The notes under the pieces: generated by a model
What the model saw: the letters and a program-made list of their open reading frames with translations, nothing else
Databases searched by the model: none
What the model was told of the DNA's origin: nothing
Part shown: positions 29,384 to 37,616 of the stretch, piece by piece
How positions within the stretch are numbered: the first letter of the stretch is position 1
Layout of the letters: each line of letters begins with the position of its first letter
Source of the DNA: an uncultured Paracoccaceae bacterium
GTDB taxonomy: Bacteria > Pseudomonadota > Alphaproteobacteria > Rhodobacterales > Rhodobacteraceae
DNA: 48,615 nt
Direction: 5' to 3'
NCBI GenBank assembly: GCA_913041145.1
Contig: CAJWHE010000016.1
Coordinates: 1 to 48,615, forward strand
Translations under genes and position numbers: made by a program

Positions 29384-29944
29384 ATGTTTATACAAACAGA
29401 GGCCACTCCAAACCCAGCAACATTGAAGTTTCTACCAGGAAATACTGTTTTAGGATCAGGAACAGCTGATTTTCCTAGCAAAGACACTTCTGAAAAATCT
29501 CCTTTAGCATCAAAGATTTTTCAAGTTGAAGGTGTTGTAGCAGTTTTTTTAGGTACTGACTTTATAACTGTTACAAAAAGTGAGGAAATGGATTGGGATC
29601 ACATTAAATCATCCATTTTAGGTTCAATAATGGAGCACTATCAATCTGGTGAACCTGCTATGACAGAGGAAGCAACCGGATCTGGTCACGCGACTCACTC
29701 AGGAGAGGACTCTGGAATTATAGTCCAAATTAAAGATTTGTTAGATACTCGAGTACGCCCGGCTGTGGCGCAAGATGGGGGCGATATTGTATTTCACGGT
29801 TTTGAATCAGGAATTGTGTATTTGCATATGCAAGGAGCCTGTGCTGGCTGTCCATCCTCAACACTAACATTAAAGATGGGTATTGAAAATCTACTGAGGC
29901 ATTACATACCTGAAGTACTAGAGGTAAGGCCCGTTGCAACCTGA
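29384..29944 (+). CDS. NifU-family Fe-S cluster carrier (Nfu type)
   Basis: This 186-residue protein has the two-domain Nfu architecture. The N-terminal Nfu_N domain begins with MFIQTEATPNPATLKFLPG. A short linker leads to the C-terminal NifU domain with RPAVAQDGGDIVFHGFE and the cluster-binding cysteines C153 and C156 in CAGCPSS. Such proteins carry 4Fe-4S clusters from the assembly scaffold to target enzymes. AAGGGA lies ten bases upstream of the ATG. Its 3' end overlaps the tsaB start by 11 bases. Confidence 0.93.
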   Translation: MFIQTEATPNPATLKFLPGNTVLGSGTADFPSKDTSEKSPLASKIFQVEGVVAVFLGTDFITVTKSEEMDWDHIKSSILGSIMEHYQSGEPAMTEEATGSGHATHSGEDSGIIVQIKDLLDTRVRPAVAQDGGDIVFHGFESGIVYLHMQGACAGCPSSTLTLKMGIENLLRHYIPEVLEVRPVAT

Positions 29945-30626
29945 ACCGACTGTACTAGGTTTTGATACCTCGGCGGCACACTGTGCCGCCGCTTTGCTTA
30001 AAAATGATAAAGATATAAGTACTGTTTTTACCGAAATGCAAAAAGGCCAAGTTGAAAGTCTTTTTCAAATCTTAGAGACTTTACTTAAGAATGAATCAAC
30101 CACCTGGGACAATTTAAGTGCTATAGGAGTTGGGATAGGGCCAGGAAACTTTACTGGAATTAGAATTTCTGTATCAGCAGCTCGTGGCCTTGCACTTAGC
30201 CTAAAAATACCTGCTATTGGTATCTCGAACTTTGATATAATGCATGCAGTAAACCAATCTTACTGTCGAGGAAATAAGGTAAAAATAATATCTCTAAAAG
30301 GACCTGGGGAATCGGCTTATATTCAAGTATATAAAGAACAAATGGTTTTATATAAATCTACTCAAATTTTCTTAAATAAACCAAATATAGATTTCCTCTC
30401 TAACCAAAACTCCATAGTAATAGGATATAAAGCTGAGCACCTAAGTAAAGAAATTGGCTGTGATTATATTGAAAAATGTCTTACTAAGATTCCTCAAACT
30501 ATTGTCCAGCTATCAAAAAAAAGGCTATTGGGGGGACTAGAAACTGGTGTGCGTCCCTCTCCTTTATATATAAAAAGTGCGGATGCCTCTCCTCAAAGTA
30601 CTCTCTCGCCTAGTATTTTAAATTGA
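29934..30626 (+). CDS. tsaB: tRNA threonylcarbamoyladenosine synthesis protein TsaB
   Basis: TsaB is the dimerisation partner of TsaD in the t6A tRNA modification complex. The 230-residue ASKHA-fold protein shows LGFDTSAAHCAAALL at the N-terminus and the central GIGPGNFTGIRISVSAARGLAL, diagnostic of TsaB. The start is TTG at 29934 inside nifU, with GAGGTAAGG just before it. RimI follows through a TTGA overlap, the frequent tsaB-rimI pairing. Confidence 0.93.
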   Translation: MQPEPTVLGFDTSAAHCAAALLKNDKDISTVFTEMQKGQVESLFQILETLLKNESTTWDNLSAIGVGIGPGNFTGIRISVSAARGLALSLKIPAIGISNFDIMHAVNQSYCRGNKVKIISLKGPGESAYIQVYKEQMVLYKSTQIFLNKPNIDFLSNQNSIVIGYKAEHLSKEIGCDYIEKCLTKIPQTIVQLSKKRLLGGLETGVRPSPLYIKSADASPQSTLSPSILN

Positions 30627-31045
30627 CACCTGTAGAATTATCAACTCTGCATCATAAATGTTTTTCACGACCTAGGCCCTGGTCACCTAATGAATTCAAG
30701 CATCTGTTGGAGAGCTGTTTCTTAGTAGAAAGATCAAATGCGTTCTTACTTGGTAGGTTTACTTTTGATGATGCAGAAATACTTACATTAGCAGTTTCCC
30801 CAAGCGAGCGGAGAAAAGGGGTCGCCTCACTTTTAGTAAAGGACTTTCTTTTAAGAGCTACAAAACAGGGTGTAAACCGAGTCACTCTTGAGGTGGCAGA
30901 AGATAATCTTCCTGCTTTAGCACTGTATGATAGCTTTTCTTTTATTAGTATTGGAAGACGAGAAGGGTATTATAAGTCCACTAATAAACAAAATAATGTA
31001 GCTGCTTTGGTTCTATCATGTGATTTATCACTAACTAAACAATAA
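30623..31045 (+). CDS. rimI: Ribosomal-protein-alanine N-acetyltransferase RimI-like (GNAT)
   Basis: This 140-residue GNAT enzyme probably acetylates the N-terminal alanine of ribosomal protein S18. The acetyl-CoA loop is ILTLAVSPSERRKGVASLLV, followed by VTLEVAEDNLPALALYDSFSFISIGRREGYY, the RimI-type C-terminal signature. The TTG start at 30623 shares bases with the tsaB TGA stop. The substrate is inferred from family and from linkage with tsaB; other GNAT targets are possible. Confidence 0.88.
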   Translation: MTPVELSTLHHKCFSRPRPWSPNEFKHLLESCFLVERSNAFLLGRFTFDDAEILTLAVSPSERRKGVASLLVKDFLLRATKQGVNRVTLEVAEDNLPALALYDSFSFISIGRREGYYKSTNKQNNVAALVLSCDLSLTKQ

Positions 31046-31069
31046 GCATTAACAATATTTCGACTAGTG

Positions 31070-31088
31070 TTAAGATTTATTATCTTAA
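31070..31088 (+). terminator. Candidate terminator after rimI
   Basis: TTAAGAT (31070-31076) and ATCTTAA (31082-31088) form a perfect seven-pair stem around a TTATT loop, 25 bases past the rimI stop. The stem is AT-rich and only three T follow, so efficiency is doubtful. Confidence 0.35.
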
Positions 31089-31160
31089 TTTCAAAAATTA
31101 TATTGACGATTACTCTAATAAAGTACCTTAATAGGTCCTATAATTTAATAGAAATTATTG

Positions 31161-31184
31161 AGTTAACTAAATTAAACAGTTAAC
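31161..31184. promoter_or_regulatory. Paired GTTAAC palindromes upstream of the BMP transporter operon
   Basis: GTTAAC occurs at 31162-31167 (inside the longer palindrome AGTTAACT) and again at 31179-31184, 17 bases apart. A TATAAT lies just upstream at 31139-31144. The arrangement would suit binding of a dimeric regulator at the promoter of the importer operon. The regulator is unknown and the AT-rich context raises the chance level. Confidence 0.3.
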
Positions 31185-31217
31185 ATAGGCTTTTAAAATT
31201 AACTTGGGGGTTAAACC

Positions 31218-32210
31218 ATGAATATAAAAAATTTAATAACAAGTGCGGCTACTATTCTGTCTTTAAGTGCATTCAGCGCTTTAGCAGAACCTGCCTTAAT
31301 ATACGACTTGGGCGGGAAATTTGATAAGTCCTTTAATGAGATGGCTTTCTCTGGAGCGGAACGGTGGAAAGCTGACACTGGTGGAAGTTACAGAGAAATA
31401 GAGCTGTCTTCCGAAGCACAACGTGAACAGGCTTTGCGTCGGTTTGCAGAAAACGGCAACAATCCTATCGTAATGGCAGGTTTTGCATTTTCAACTGTTC
31501 TTGGTGAGGTCGCAAAAGACTATCCAGACACAAGGTTTGCAGTAATCGATGGATATGTTCCAGATCAGAGCAATGTATTGAATATTGGATTTACAGAGCA
31601 CACAGGTTCATACCTGGTAGGCATGATGGCTGCGATGAAGAGTGAAACTGGTACAGTAGGTTTCATTGGAGGAATGGATATTCCAATCATCAGCAGATTT
31701 GGATGTGGATACGTTCAAGGTGTAAAAGCTGTTAATCCAGATGCTAAAGTCATTTACAACATGACTGGCACAACCCCATCAGCTTGGAATGACCCAGTTA
31801 AAGGTGGTGAGCTTACTAAAGCTCAGGTTAGCCAAGGAGCTGATGTTGTCTATCATGCAGCGGGAGGCACAGGCGTAGGTGTTTTACAAGCAGCAGCTGA
31901 TGCTGGAATTTTAGGAATTGGTGTAGACTCAAATCAAAACTATATGCATCCAGGAAGTGTTCTAACATCAATGGTCAAGCGAGTTGACACAGGTGTCTAC
32001 GACTCCTTTAAAGCTGGAGCTGATCTCGCTGGTGGGTTTGCAACTCTGTCACTAGCAAATGGTGGAATAAGCTATGCAATGGATGAACATAATGTAAGCC
32101 TTGTTACCAAAGCGATGGTGGACGCTGTTGAAGAAGCGAAGGCTCATATTATATCTGGTGAGTTAAAAGTTCATGATTATATGTCAGATAATGGTTGCCC
32201 CGTTAAATAA
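31218..32210 (+). CDS. BMP-family ABC transporter substrate-binding protein
   Basis: A 330-residue periplasmic protein with a Sec signal peptide, likely cleaved after ALA at residue 23. The mature part has the BMP/PnrA fold: LIYDLGGKFDKSFNEMAFSG, FAVIDGY, LVGMMAAMKS, GFIGGMDIPII and GVGVLQAA. Family members bind nucleosides (PnrA, Med), though some bind other purine-like ligands. There is no lipobox cysteine, so it is a soluble periplasmic protein, as expected for a Gram-negative. GGGGG lies before the ATG. It heads a four-gene importer operon. Confidence 0.92.
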   Translation: MNIKNLITSAATILSLSAFSALAEPALIYDLGGKFDKSFNEMAFSGAERWKADTGGSYREIELSSEAQREQALRRFAENGNNPIVMAGFAFSTVLGEVAKDYPDTRFAVIDGYVPDQSNVLNIGFTEHTGSYLVGMMAAMKSETGTVGFIGGMDIPIISRFGCGYVQGVKAVNPDAKVIYNMTGTTPSAWNDPVKGGELTKAQVSQGADVVYHAAGGTGVGVLQAAADAGILGIGVDSNQNYMHPGSVLTSMVKRVDTGVYDSFKAGADLAGGFATLSLANGGISYAMDEHNVSLVTKAMVDAVEEAKAHIISGELKVHDYMSDNGCPVK

Positions 32211-32222
32211 GTGGTTAATTAA

Positions 32223-33788
32223 ATGAACGAGAAAATAAAAGGGGGGCGGCATAACAGTGTCGCCCCTTCTATTGAGCTCATAAATATTTCTAAAGCTTTT
32301 GGGGCTGTGAAAGCCAATAGCAACATATCCATGCAAATAGCTCAGGGCTCTATCCACGGAATTATAGGAGAAAATGGGGCAGGGAAATCTACCCTAATGT
32401 CTATACTATATGGTTTTTATAAGGCAGATAAAGGCGATATCCTTATAGACGGGTCTAAAGTTAATATCACAGATTCAAAGGATGCAATAAATGCCGGAAT
32501 TGGTATGGTTTTCCAACACTTTAAGTTGGTAGAAAACTTTACCGTTCTAGAAAATGTTATTCTTGGAGTAGAAGGTGGCCAATTATTAGCTCCTTCTATT
32601 TCTAAAGCAAGAAAAGACCTAAGGGCATTAGCAAAAGAGTATGAATTAAATGTTGATCCTGATGCAACGATTGATTCTTTAGGCGTTGGGCTAAGGCAAA
32701 GAGTCGAAATTTTAAAAGCTTTATATAGAAAAGCAAGAATACTTATCCTTGATGAGCCAACAGGGGTTCTGACACCCGCAGAAGCGGACCACCTTTTTAG
32801 AATTTTAAACAATTTAAAAAAAGAAGGTAAAACAATAGTATTTATTACGCATAAGCTAAGAGAAGTAATGGAAATTACAGATACTGTAAGCGTAATGAGA
32901 CAAGGGGAAATGACAGCTACTGTGAAAACAAGTGAAACTAGTCCAAGTTCTTTAGCAGAACTAATGGTGGGGAGAAAGGTCCTCCTAAGGGTTGAAAAAC
33001 AAACATCGGCACCCGGTAATACAACATTAGAAATAAATAATCTTAATGTAATTGATAATCAGGGGGTTCAGCGACTAGAAGATATCTCATTATCAGTAAG
33101 AGCCGGTGAAATTTTAGGAATAGCTGGGGTAGCTGGAAACGGACAATCAGAATTATTAGAGGTTTTAGGTGGAATAACAGAGGCTTCCGGGTCAATCAAA
33201 ATTAATGGAAAAGAAATAGCACTAAGGGGTAACGAAGCCAACGGCCAGTCTCGACGTCTCCAAGGTATTGCGCATGTTCCAGAAGACAGACAGCATTTAG
33301 GCCTTATAATGGAATTTGAAGCTTGGGAGAACATAGCGCTAGGGTATCATAATAGTGAAGATTACCAGCAAAATCGGTTTCTAATGAGCAATGCTAAGAT
33401 AAAAACAGATGCCATTAGAAAAATGGAACAATTTGACGTTAGGCCAAATAATGTCACACTGAGCACAAAAGGCTTTTCTGGTGGAAACCAACAAAAACTC
33501 GTGCTTTCAAGAGAAATAGAAAGGAACCCTGACTTACTACTGGTAGGTCAACCGACGCGGGGAGTTGATATAGGGGCAATAGAGTTTATTCATCAACAAT
33601 TAATACGGTTGCGAGATGCCGGGAAGGCTATCTTATTAGTTAGCGTAGAGTTAGAAGAGATCATGTCACTGTCAGATCGTATAATGGTTATGTTTGATGG
33701 AAAAATTATGGGTGAGAAAACACCAACAGAAACTAATGAAAAAGAATTAGGTTTATTGATGGCTGGTATCAACGGGGATACTAACTAA
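32223..33788 (+). CDS. ABC importer ATP-binding protein with two nucleotide-binding domains (BMP system)
   Basis: At 521 residues this is a tandem ATPase of the sugar/nucleoside importer type. The first domain has Walker A GENGAGKST at 49-57 and Walker B ILILDEPTGVL, but its signature motif is divergent (LGVGLRQRVEIL). The second domain has the degenerate Walker A GVAGNGQSE, an intact signature FSGGNQQK and the unusual Walker B LLLVGQPTRGVD, in which the catalytic glutamate is replaced by glutamine, so one site is probably weakly or non-hydrolytic. This asymmetry is common in the family. Its stop overlaps the first permease start (TAATG). Confidence 0.94.
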   Translation: MNEKIKGGRHNSVAPSIELINISKAFGAVKANSNISMQIAQGSIHGIIGENGAGKSTLMSILYGFYKADKGDILIDGSKVNITDSKDAINAGIGMVFQHFKLVENFTVLENVILGVEGGQLLAPSISKARKDLRALAKEYELNVDPDATIDSLGVGLRQRVEILKALYRKARILILDEPTGVLTPAEADHLFRILNNLKKEGKTIVFITHKLREVMEITDTVSVMRQGEMTATVKTSETSPSSLAELMVGRKVLLRVEKQTSAPGNTTLEINNLNVIDNQGVQRLEDISLSVRAGEILGIAGVAGNGQSELLEVLGGITEASGSIKINGKEIALRGNEANGQSRRLQGIAHVPEDRQHLGLIMEFEAWENIALGYHNSEDYQQNRFLMSNAKIKTDAIRKMEQFDVRPNNVTLSTKGFSGGNQQKLVLSREIERNPDLLLVGQPTRGVDIGAIEFIHQQLIRLRDAGKAILLVSVELEEIMSLSDRIMVMFDGKIMGEKTPTETNEKELGLLMAGINGDTN

Positions 33789-34882
33789 TGGACGTACTAC
33801 CAAAATGGGTTGATACAGTTATAATTCCCCTAATAGGTGTATTAATTTCTCTGATATTCTCAGGAATAATTATCCTGCTTATTGGGGAGAACCCAATTGA
33901 TGCACTAAAATTAATGATCACAGGAGCTCTCGGATCAACCTATGGCTGGGGTTACACATTATATTATGCCACAAATTTTATCTTTACCGGGTTAGCAGTT
34001 TCAGTAGCCTTCCATGCAAGAATGTTCAACATTGGAGGAGAAGGTCAAGCCGCTATTGGAGGTCTTGGAGTTGCTATTGTCTGTCTTTCGTTTGGTTGGA
34101 CACATTGGTTTCCTGCCCTCTTGGCGGCAACTTTAGGTGCAGCTATTTTTGGAGCTTTATGGGCGGCGATCCCAGCCTACTTACAAGGAAAATATGGAAG
34201 CCATATTGTGATTACAACAATAATGTTTAACTTCATTGCAGCCTCTTTGTTAAACTACTTATTGGTGAACGTCATGCGTCCTACGGGATCCATGGATCCA
34301 GCAACCCAGAAATTTCCTGAAGCTACTAGCCTTCCATCTCTTCATGATATGTTAGAGCCTGTAGGGATCTCGTTTTCTAAAGCAGGTCCAGCAAATATTA
34401 GCTTTTTAATCGCATTAATAGCATGCGTACTTGTGTGGATCTTTATTTGGCATACCCGTTTAGGATATCAATTACGAGCTTATGGGCATTCTGAATCAGC
34501 AGCTAAATATGCTGGTATTAAGCCTTTTAAAATTATTATGATATCAATGTTAATCTCCGGTGCCTTGGCGGGGATGATGGCTACGAATAATGTGATGGGA
34601 GAAGCTGAGCGATTAATAATGAACTCAACCGAGGGTGCTGGATTTATTGGAATTGCTGTTGCACTTATGGGGCGCAGTCATCCTTTAGGAGTACTTTTAG
34701 CAGCACTTCTCTTTGGATTTCTATACCAAGGTGGTGCAGAGCTTGCAATGTGGACAACAATCCCCCGCGAATTAATAGTAGTTATACAAGCGCTAGTTAT
34801 ACTTTTTACAGGCGCTCTAGAAAATATGGTGAGGGCTCCACTTAACTGGCTTTGGTTAAAAAGCCGTAGAGGTACAAGTTAA
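33788..34882 (+). CDS. ABC importer permease 1 (BMP system)
   Basis: A 364-residue inner-membrane permease of the branched-chain/ribose superfamily, with about 9-10 hydrophobic segments. The signatures FNIGGEGQAAIGGLG and YGHSESAAKYAGI (cytoplasmic coupling loop) match the larger permease of nucleoside importers (YufP-like). Start and stop overlap both neighbours by one base, so the operon is tightly coupled. Confidence 0.92.
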   Translation: MDVLPKWVDTVIIPLIGVLISLIFSGIIILLIGENPIDALKLMITGALGSTYGWGYTLYYATNFIFTGLAVSVAFHARMFNIGGEGQAAIGGLGVAIVCLSFGWTHWFPALLAATLGAAIFGALWAAIPAYLQGKYGSHIVITTIMFNFIAASLLNYLLVNVMRPTGSMDPATQKFPEATSLPSLHDMLEPVGISFSKAGPANISFLIALIACVLVWIFIWHTRLGYQLRAYGHSESAAKYAGIKPFKIIMISMLISGALAGMMATNNVMGEAERLIMNSTEGAGFIGIAVALMGRSHPLGVLLAALLFGFLYQGGAELAMWTTIPRELIVVIQALVILFTGALENMVRAPLNWLWLKSRRGTS

Positions 34883-35844
34883 TGGAGTTCCTGGTTTTAA
34901 TTCAAGTTCTAGACTCAGCCCTAAGGCTTGCTGTGCCTTTACTTTTTTGTAGTCTCGCAGGATTATTTAGTGAAAGAGCAGGTATATTTGATATTGGATT
35001 AGAAGGAAAAATATTAATTGCTGCATTTTTTGCTGCTGCTACTGCCTCGGTATCAGGCTCAGTATGGGTTGGGCTGTTTTTTGGTATTTCTGCCTCTATG
35101 CTGTTTTCGCTTCTGCATGGGCTAGCCTCGATAACTTTCAGAGGAAACCAACTTATCTCAGGGGTAGCAATCAACTTTCTTGCAGCTGGACTTACGGTCT
35201 TAATTGGCCAAAGTTGGTTTAAATTAGGTGGTCGGACACCATCTTTATCAGGTAACGCTAGGTTTTCAGAAATAACATTACCATTTGCGGATAACGTCTC
35301 AAACGTCCCAATTATTGGACCAATTTATTCAGAGCTATTATCTGGTCACACAGCTCTAGCATATCTTGCGATTCTAATGGTTCCCATTAGCTGGTATATA
35401 TTGTTCAGAACTAGGTTTGGGCTTCGCCTTCGGGCTGTTGGTGAAAATCCGGCTGCAGTCGATACCGCAGGAATTTCTGTGATTCAACTACGTTACCTAG
35501 CTGTAATAATTTGTGGGCTACTATGTGGATTGGCTGGAGCTTACCTAGCCACCGGGCTAGCTGCTGGGTTTGTCAAAGATATGAGTGCAGGAAGAGGGTT
35601 TATTGCGCTTGCTGCCTTAATTTTTGCGAAATGGAGACCGTGGCATATACTTTCTGCCACATTGTTATTTGGGCTCCTTGAAGCTATTTCAAATCGGTTT
35701 CAAAATATTGAAATTCTTGGGATAATCTTACCAACCCAATTAATGCAAGCCCTACCGTATATACTAACTGTCATAATACTTGCCGGGTTTGTTGGAAAGG
35801 CAACTCCACCACTAGCTGGGGGTGTTCCATATATCAAGGAATAA
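34882..35844 (+). CDS. ABC importer permease 2 (BMP system)
   Basis: The second, shorter permease (320 residues, about 8-9 helices), YufQ-like. It contains GLFSERAGIFDIGLEGKIL and the coupling segment LRAVGENPAAVDTAGISV, both diagnostic of this subfamily. It completes the importer: binding protein, double ATPase and two permeases. The likely cargo is a nucleoside, which fits deoD and tdk elsewhere in the window, but the specificity is inferred. Confidence 0.92.
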   Translation: MEFLVLIQVLDSALRLAVPLLFCSLAGLFSERAGIFDIGLEGKILIAAFFAAATASVSGSVWVGLFFGISASMLFSLLHGLASITFRGNQLISGVAINFLAAGLTVLIGQSWFKLGGRTPSLSGNARFSEITLPFADNVSNVPIIGPIYSELLSGHTALAYLAILMVPISWYILFRTRFGLRLRAVGENPAAVDTAGISVIQLRYLAVIICGLLCGLAGAYLATGLAAGFVKDMSAGRGFIALAALIFAKWRPWHILSATLLFGLLEAISNRFQNIEILGIILPTQLMQALPYILTVIILAGFVGKATPPLAGGVPYIKE

Positions 35845-35931
35845 CCTTAGCTCCTATTTTTCGCATATTAGATATCACATAAAGTAAATTCGTGGTTGCG
35901 AATAGAACATGAAGAGGTTTACTAACCATTT

Positions 35932-36852
35932 ATGCAAATTTATCTCCCCATAGCTGAAGTTTCGATAAATGCCTTCCTACTATTAGGGTTAGGAGGATTA
36001 GTTGGAATTCTATCTGGTATGTTTGGTGTGGGTGGAGGTTTCTTGATGACACCTTTGCTATTCTTTATTGGGATCCCTCCAGCAGTTGCTGTTGCTACTG
36101 AAGCGAACCAAATTGTGGCTTCCTCTTTTTCAGGATTTTTAGCCCATTTCCGTCGAAAAAATGTTGATATAAAAATGGGCTTTGTCCTTCTAGTTGGTGG
36201 CTTAATAGGCGCAGCCATAGGAGTACAGGTGTTCGCGTTATTGAGAGAAATTGGTCAAGTCGATTTACTCGTAAAGCTCTGTTACGTTTTGTTCCTAGGT
36301 ATAATTGGTATTTTGATGTTCTTTGAGAGCCTCCGTGCAATCAGGAGATCTAAAAACCCTACTCATAAAAGAATAATAAAAAAGCGACATAATTGGATTC
36401 ATAACTTACCTTTTAAAGCGAAATTTAGGACTTCCGGTCTATACATTTCTGTAATCCCTCCTACTTGTATTGGTTTTATAGTAGGAATTCTTTCTGCTAT
36501 TATGGGTGTTGGTGGAGGTTTTATTATGGTTCCGGCAATGATCTACTTGCTGGGTATGCCAACTAAAGTAGTTGTCGGAACTTCTTTGTTTCAAATAATT
36601 TTTGTTACAGCTTTCGCGACGGTTATGCATGCAACGACTAACTATACCGTTGATATGGCTTTGGCTGTTTTGCTTTTAATAGGTGGAGTCTTAGGCGCTC
36701 AAATTGGAACAAGGATAGGGCTTAGACTAAAAGCAGAGCAGTTAAGAATACTATTATCGTTAATAGTGATGCTAGTCTGTTTAAAAATTGCTGGTGATTT
36801 AGTTTTAGAACCCAAAGAGTTATTTTCATTAGACATGGGTATAACACATTGA
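35932..36852 (+). CDS. TauE/SafE-family (TSUP) anion permease
   Basis: A 306-residue membrane protein with two homologous halves, each starting with a TSUP signature: GILSGMFGVGGGFLMTPLL and GILSAIMGVGGGFIMVPAM. About eight to nine helices are predicted, with a basic cytoplasmic linker (about 137-165). TSUP proteins export sulfite, sulfoacetate or other organosulfur anions, or take up such compounds. The substrate cannot be read here. Its stop overlaps the TTG start of the TIGR02186 gene, and this pairing is conserved in alphaproteobacteria, suggesting one functional unit. Confidence 0.88.
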   Translation: MQIYLPIAEVSINAFLLLGLGGLVGILSGMFGVGGGFLMTPLLFFIGIPPAVAVATEANQIVASSFSGFLAHFRRKNVDIKMGFVLLVGGLIGAAIGVQVFALLREIGQVDLLVKLCYVLFLGIIGILMFFESLRAIRRSKNPTHKRIIKKRHNWIHNLPFKAKFRTSGLYISVIPPTCIGFIVGILSAIMGVGGGFIMVPAMIYLLGMPTKVVVGTSLFQIIFVTAFATVMHATTNYTVDMALAVLLLIGGVLGAQIGTRIGLRLKAEQLRILLSLIVMLVCLKIAGDLVLEPKELFSLDMGITH

Positions 36853-37613
36853 TAGTTCGGGTAGTTACTTTCTTACTTTCTTTGATGATAGCTAATAATG
36901 CGATTGCAGAGAGGTTGGTTGCACAGCTCTCAAAAGAAGAAGTAGCAATTACGGCTAACTTTGACGGCTCAGAAATCTTTATATATGGAGCGATAAAGCA
37001 CGATGAGTCAGACAAAATTATAAGCCCTTTAGAGGTTGTGATTACGGTGTCTGGTCCTACTGAAAAGCTTTACGTTAGGAAGAAATCAAAACATGCTCTG
37101 ATTTGGTTAAATACTGAAACCATTGAAATTGATTCAGCTCCTAGTTTTTACGCGGTCGCTTCAACGGGTAACTTAAAAGAAATTATAAACAATACAGAAA
37201 ACCTCAAACATAAGATCTCTATTCGAGAGGTTATACGATCAATAGGGAACCCGGCAACGATTAAAAATCCTACGGACTTTACCGAAGGTTTGATAAGAAT
37301 TCGTAATCAAAATAACCTTTATCAGGACCTGGATAATAGTATTTCATTAACAGACGAAACTCTGTTCGCCACAACAATCAACTTGCCATCAAACCTAGTT
37401 GAAGGCGAATACACAATACGTTTTCTCCTGGCTCGTGATGGAAAAGTGATAGATCAATTATCAACGACTATACCAGTTAATAAAGTGGGGTTAGAGCGGT
37501 GGATCTTTGATCTATCTCGTCAACAGCCCCTAATTTATGGGCTACTCTCTTTATTCATTGCAATTTTTGCAGGATGGTTAGCATCAGCTGTATTCAGATA
37601 CATAAGAATATAA
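36849..37613 (+). CDS. TIGR02186-family membrane-anchored periplasmic protein
   Basis: A 254-residue protein of unknown function. It has a signal sequence (hydrophobic 3-18, ANAIA cleavage-like site near 21), a periplasmic beta-rich region of about 200 residues with SKEEVAITANFDGSEIFIYG at its start, and a C-terminal membrane helix (about 231-250) ending in basic residues. Translation starts at TTG in a TTGA overlap with the TSUP permease. Conserved coupling to that permease suggests an accessory subunit facing the periplasm (inference). Confidence 0.8.
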   Translation: MIVRVVTFLLSLMIANNAIAERLVAQLSKEEVAITANFDGSEIFIYGAIKHDESDKIISPLEVVITVSGPTEKLYVRKKSKHALIWLNTETIEIDSAPSFYAVASTGNLKEIINNTENLKHKISIREVIRSIGNPATIKNPTDFTEGLIRIRNQNNLYQDLDNSISLTDETLFATTINLPSNLVEGEYTIRFLLARDGKVIDQLSTTIPVNKVGLERWIFDLSRQQPLIYGLLSLFIAIFAGWLASAVFRYIRI

Positions 37614-37616
37614 ATT

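Noticed and set aside
35888-35903. ATTCG/CGAAT hairpin before the TSUP gene as a terminator of the BMP operon
   Set aside because: Only five pairs and no T run follows; chance is sufficient.
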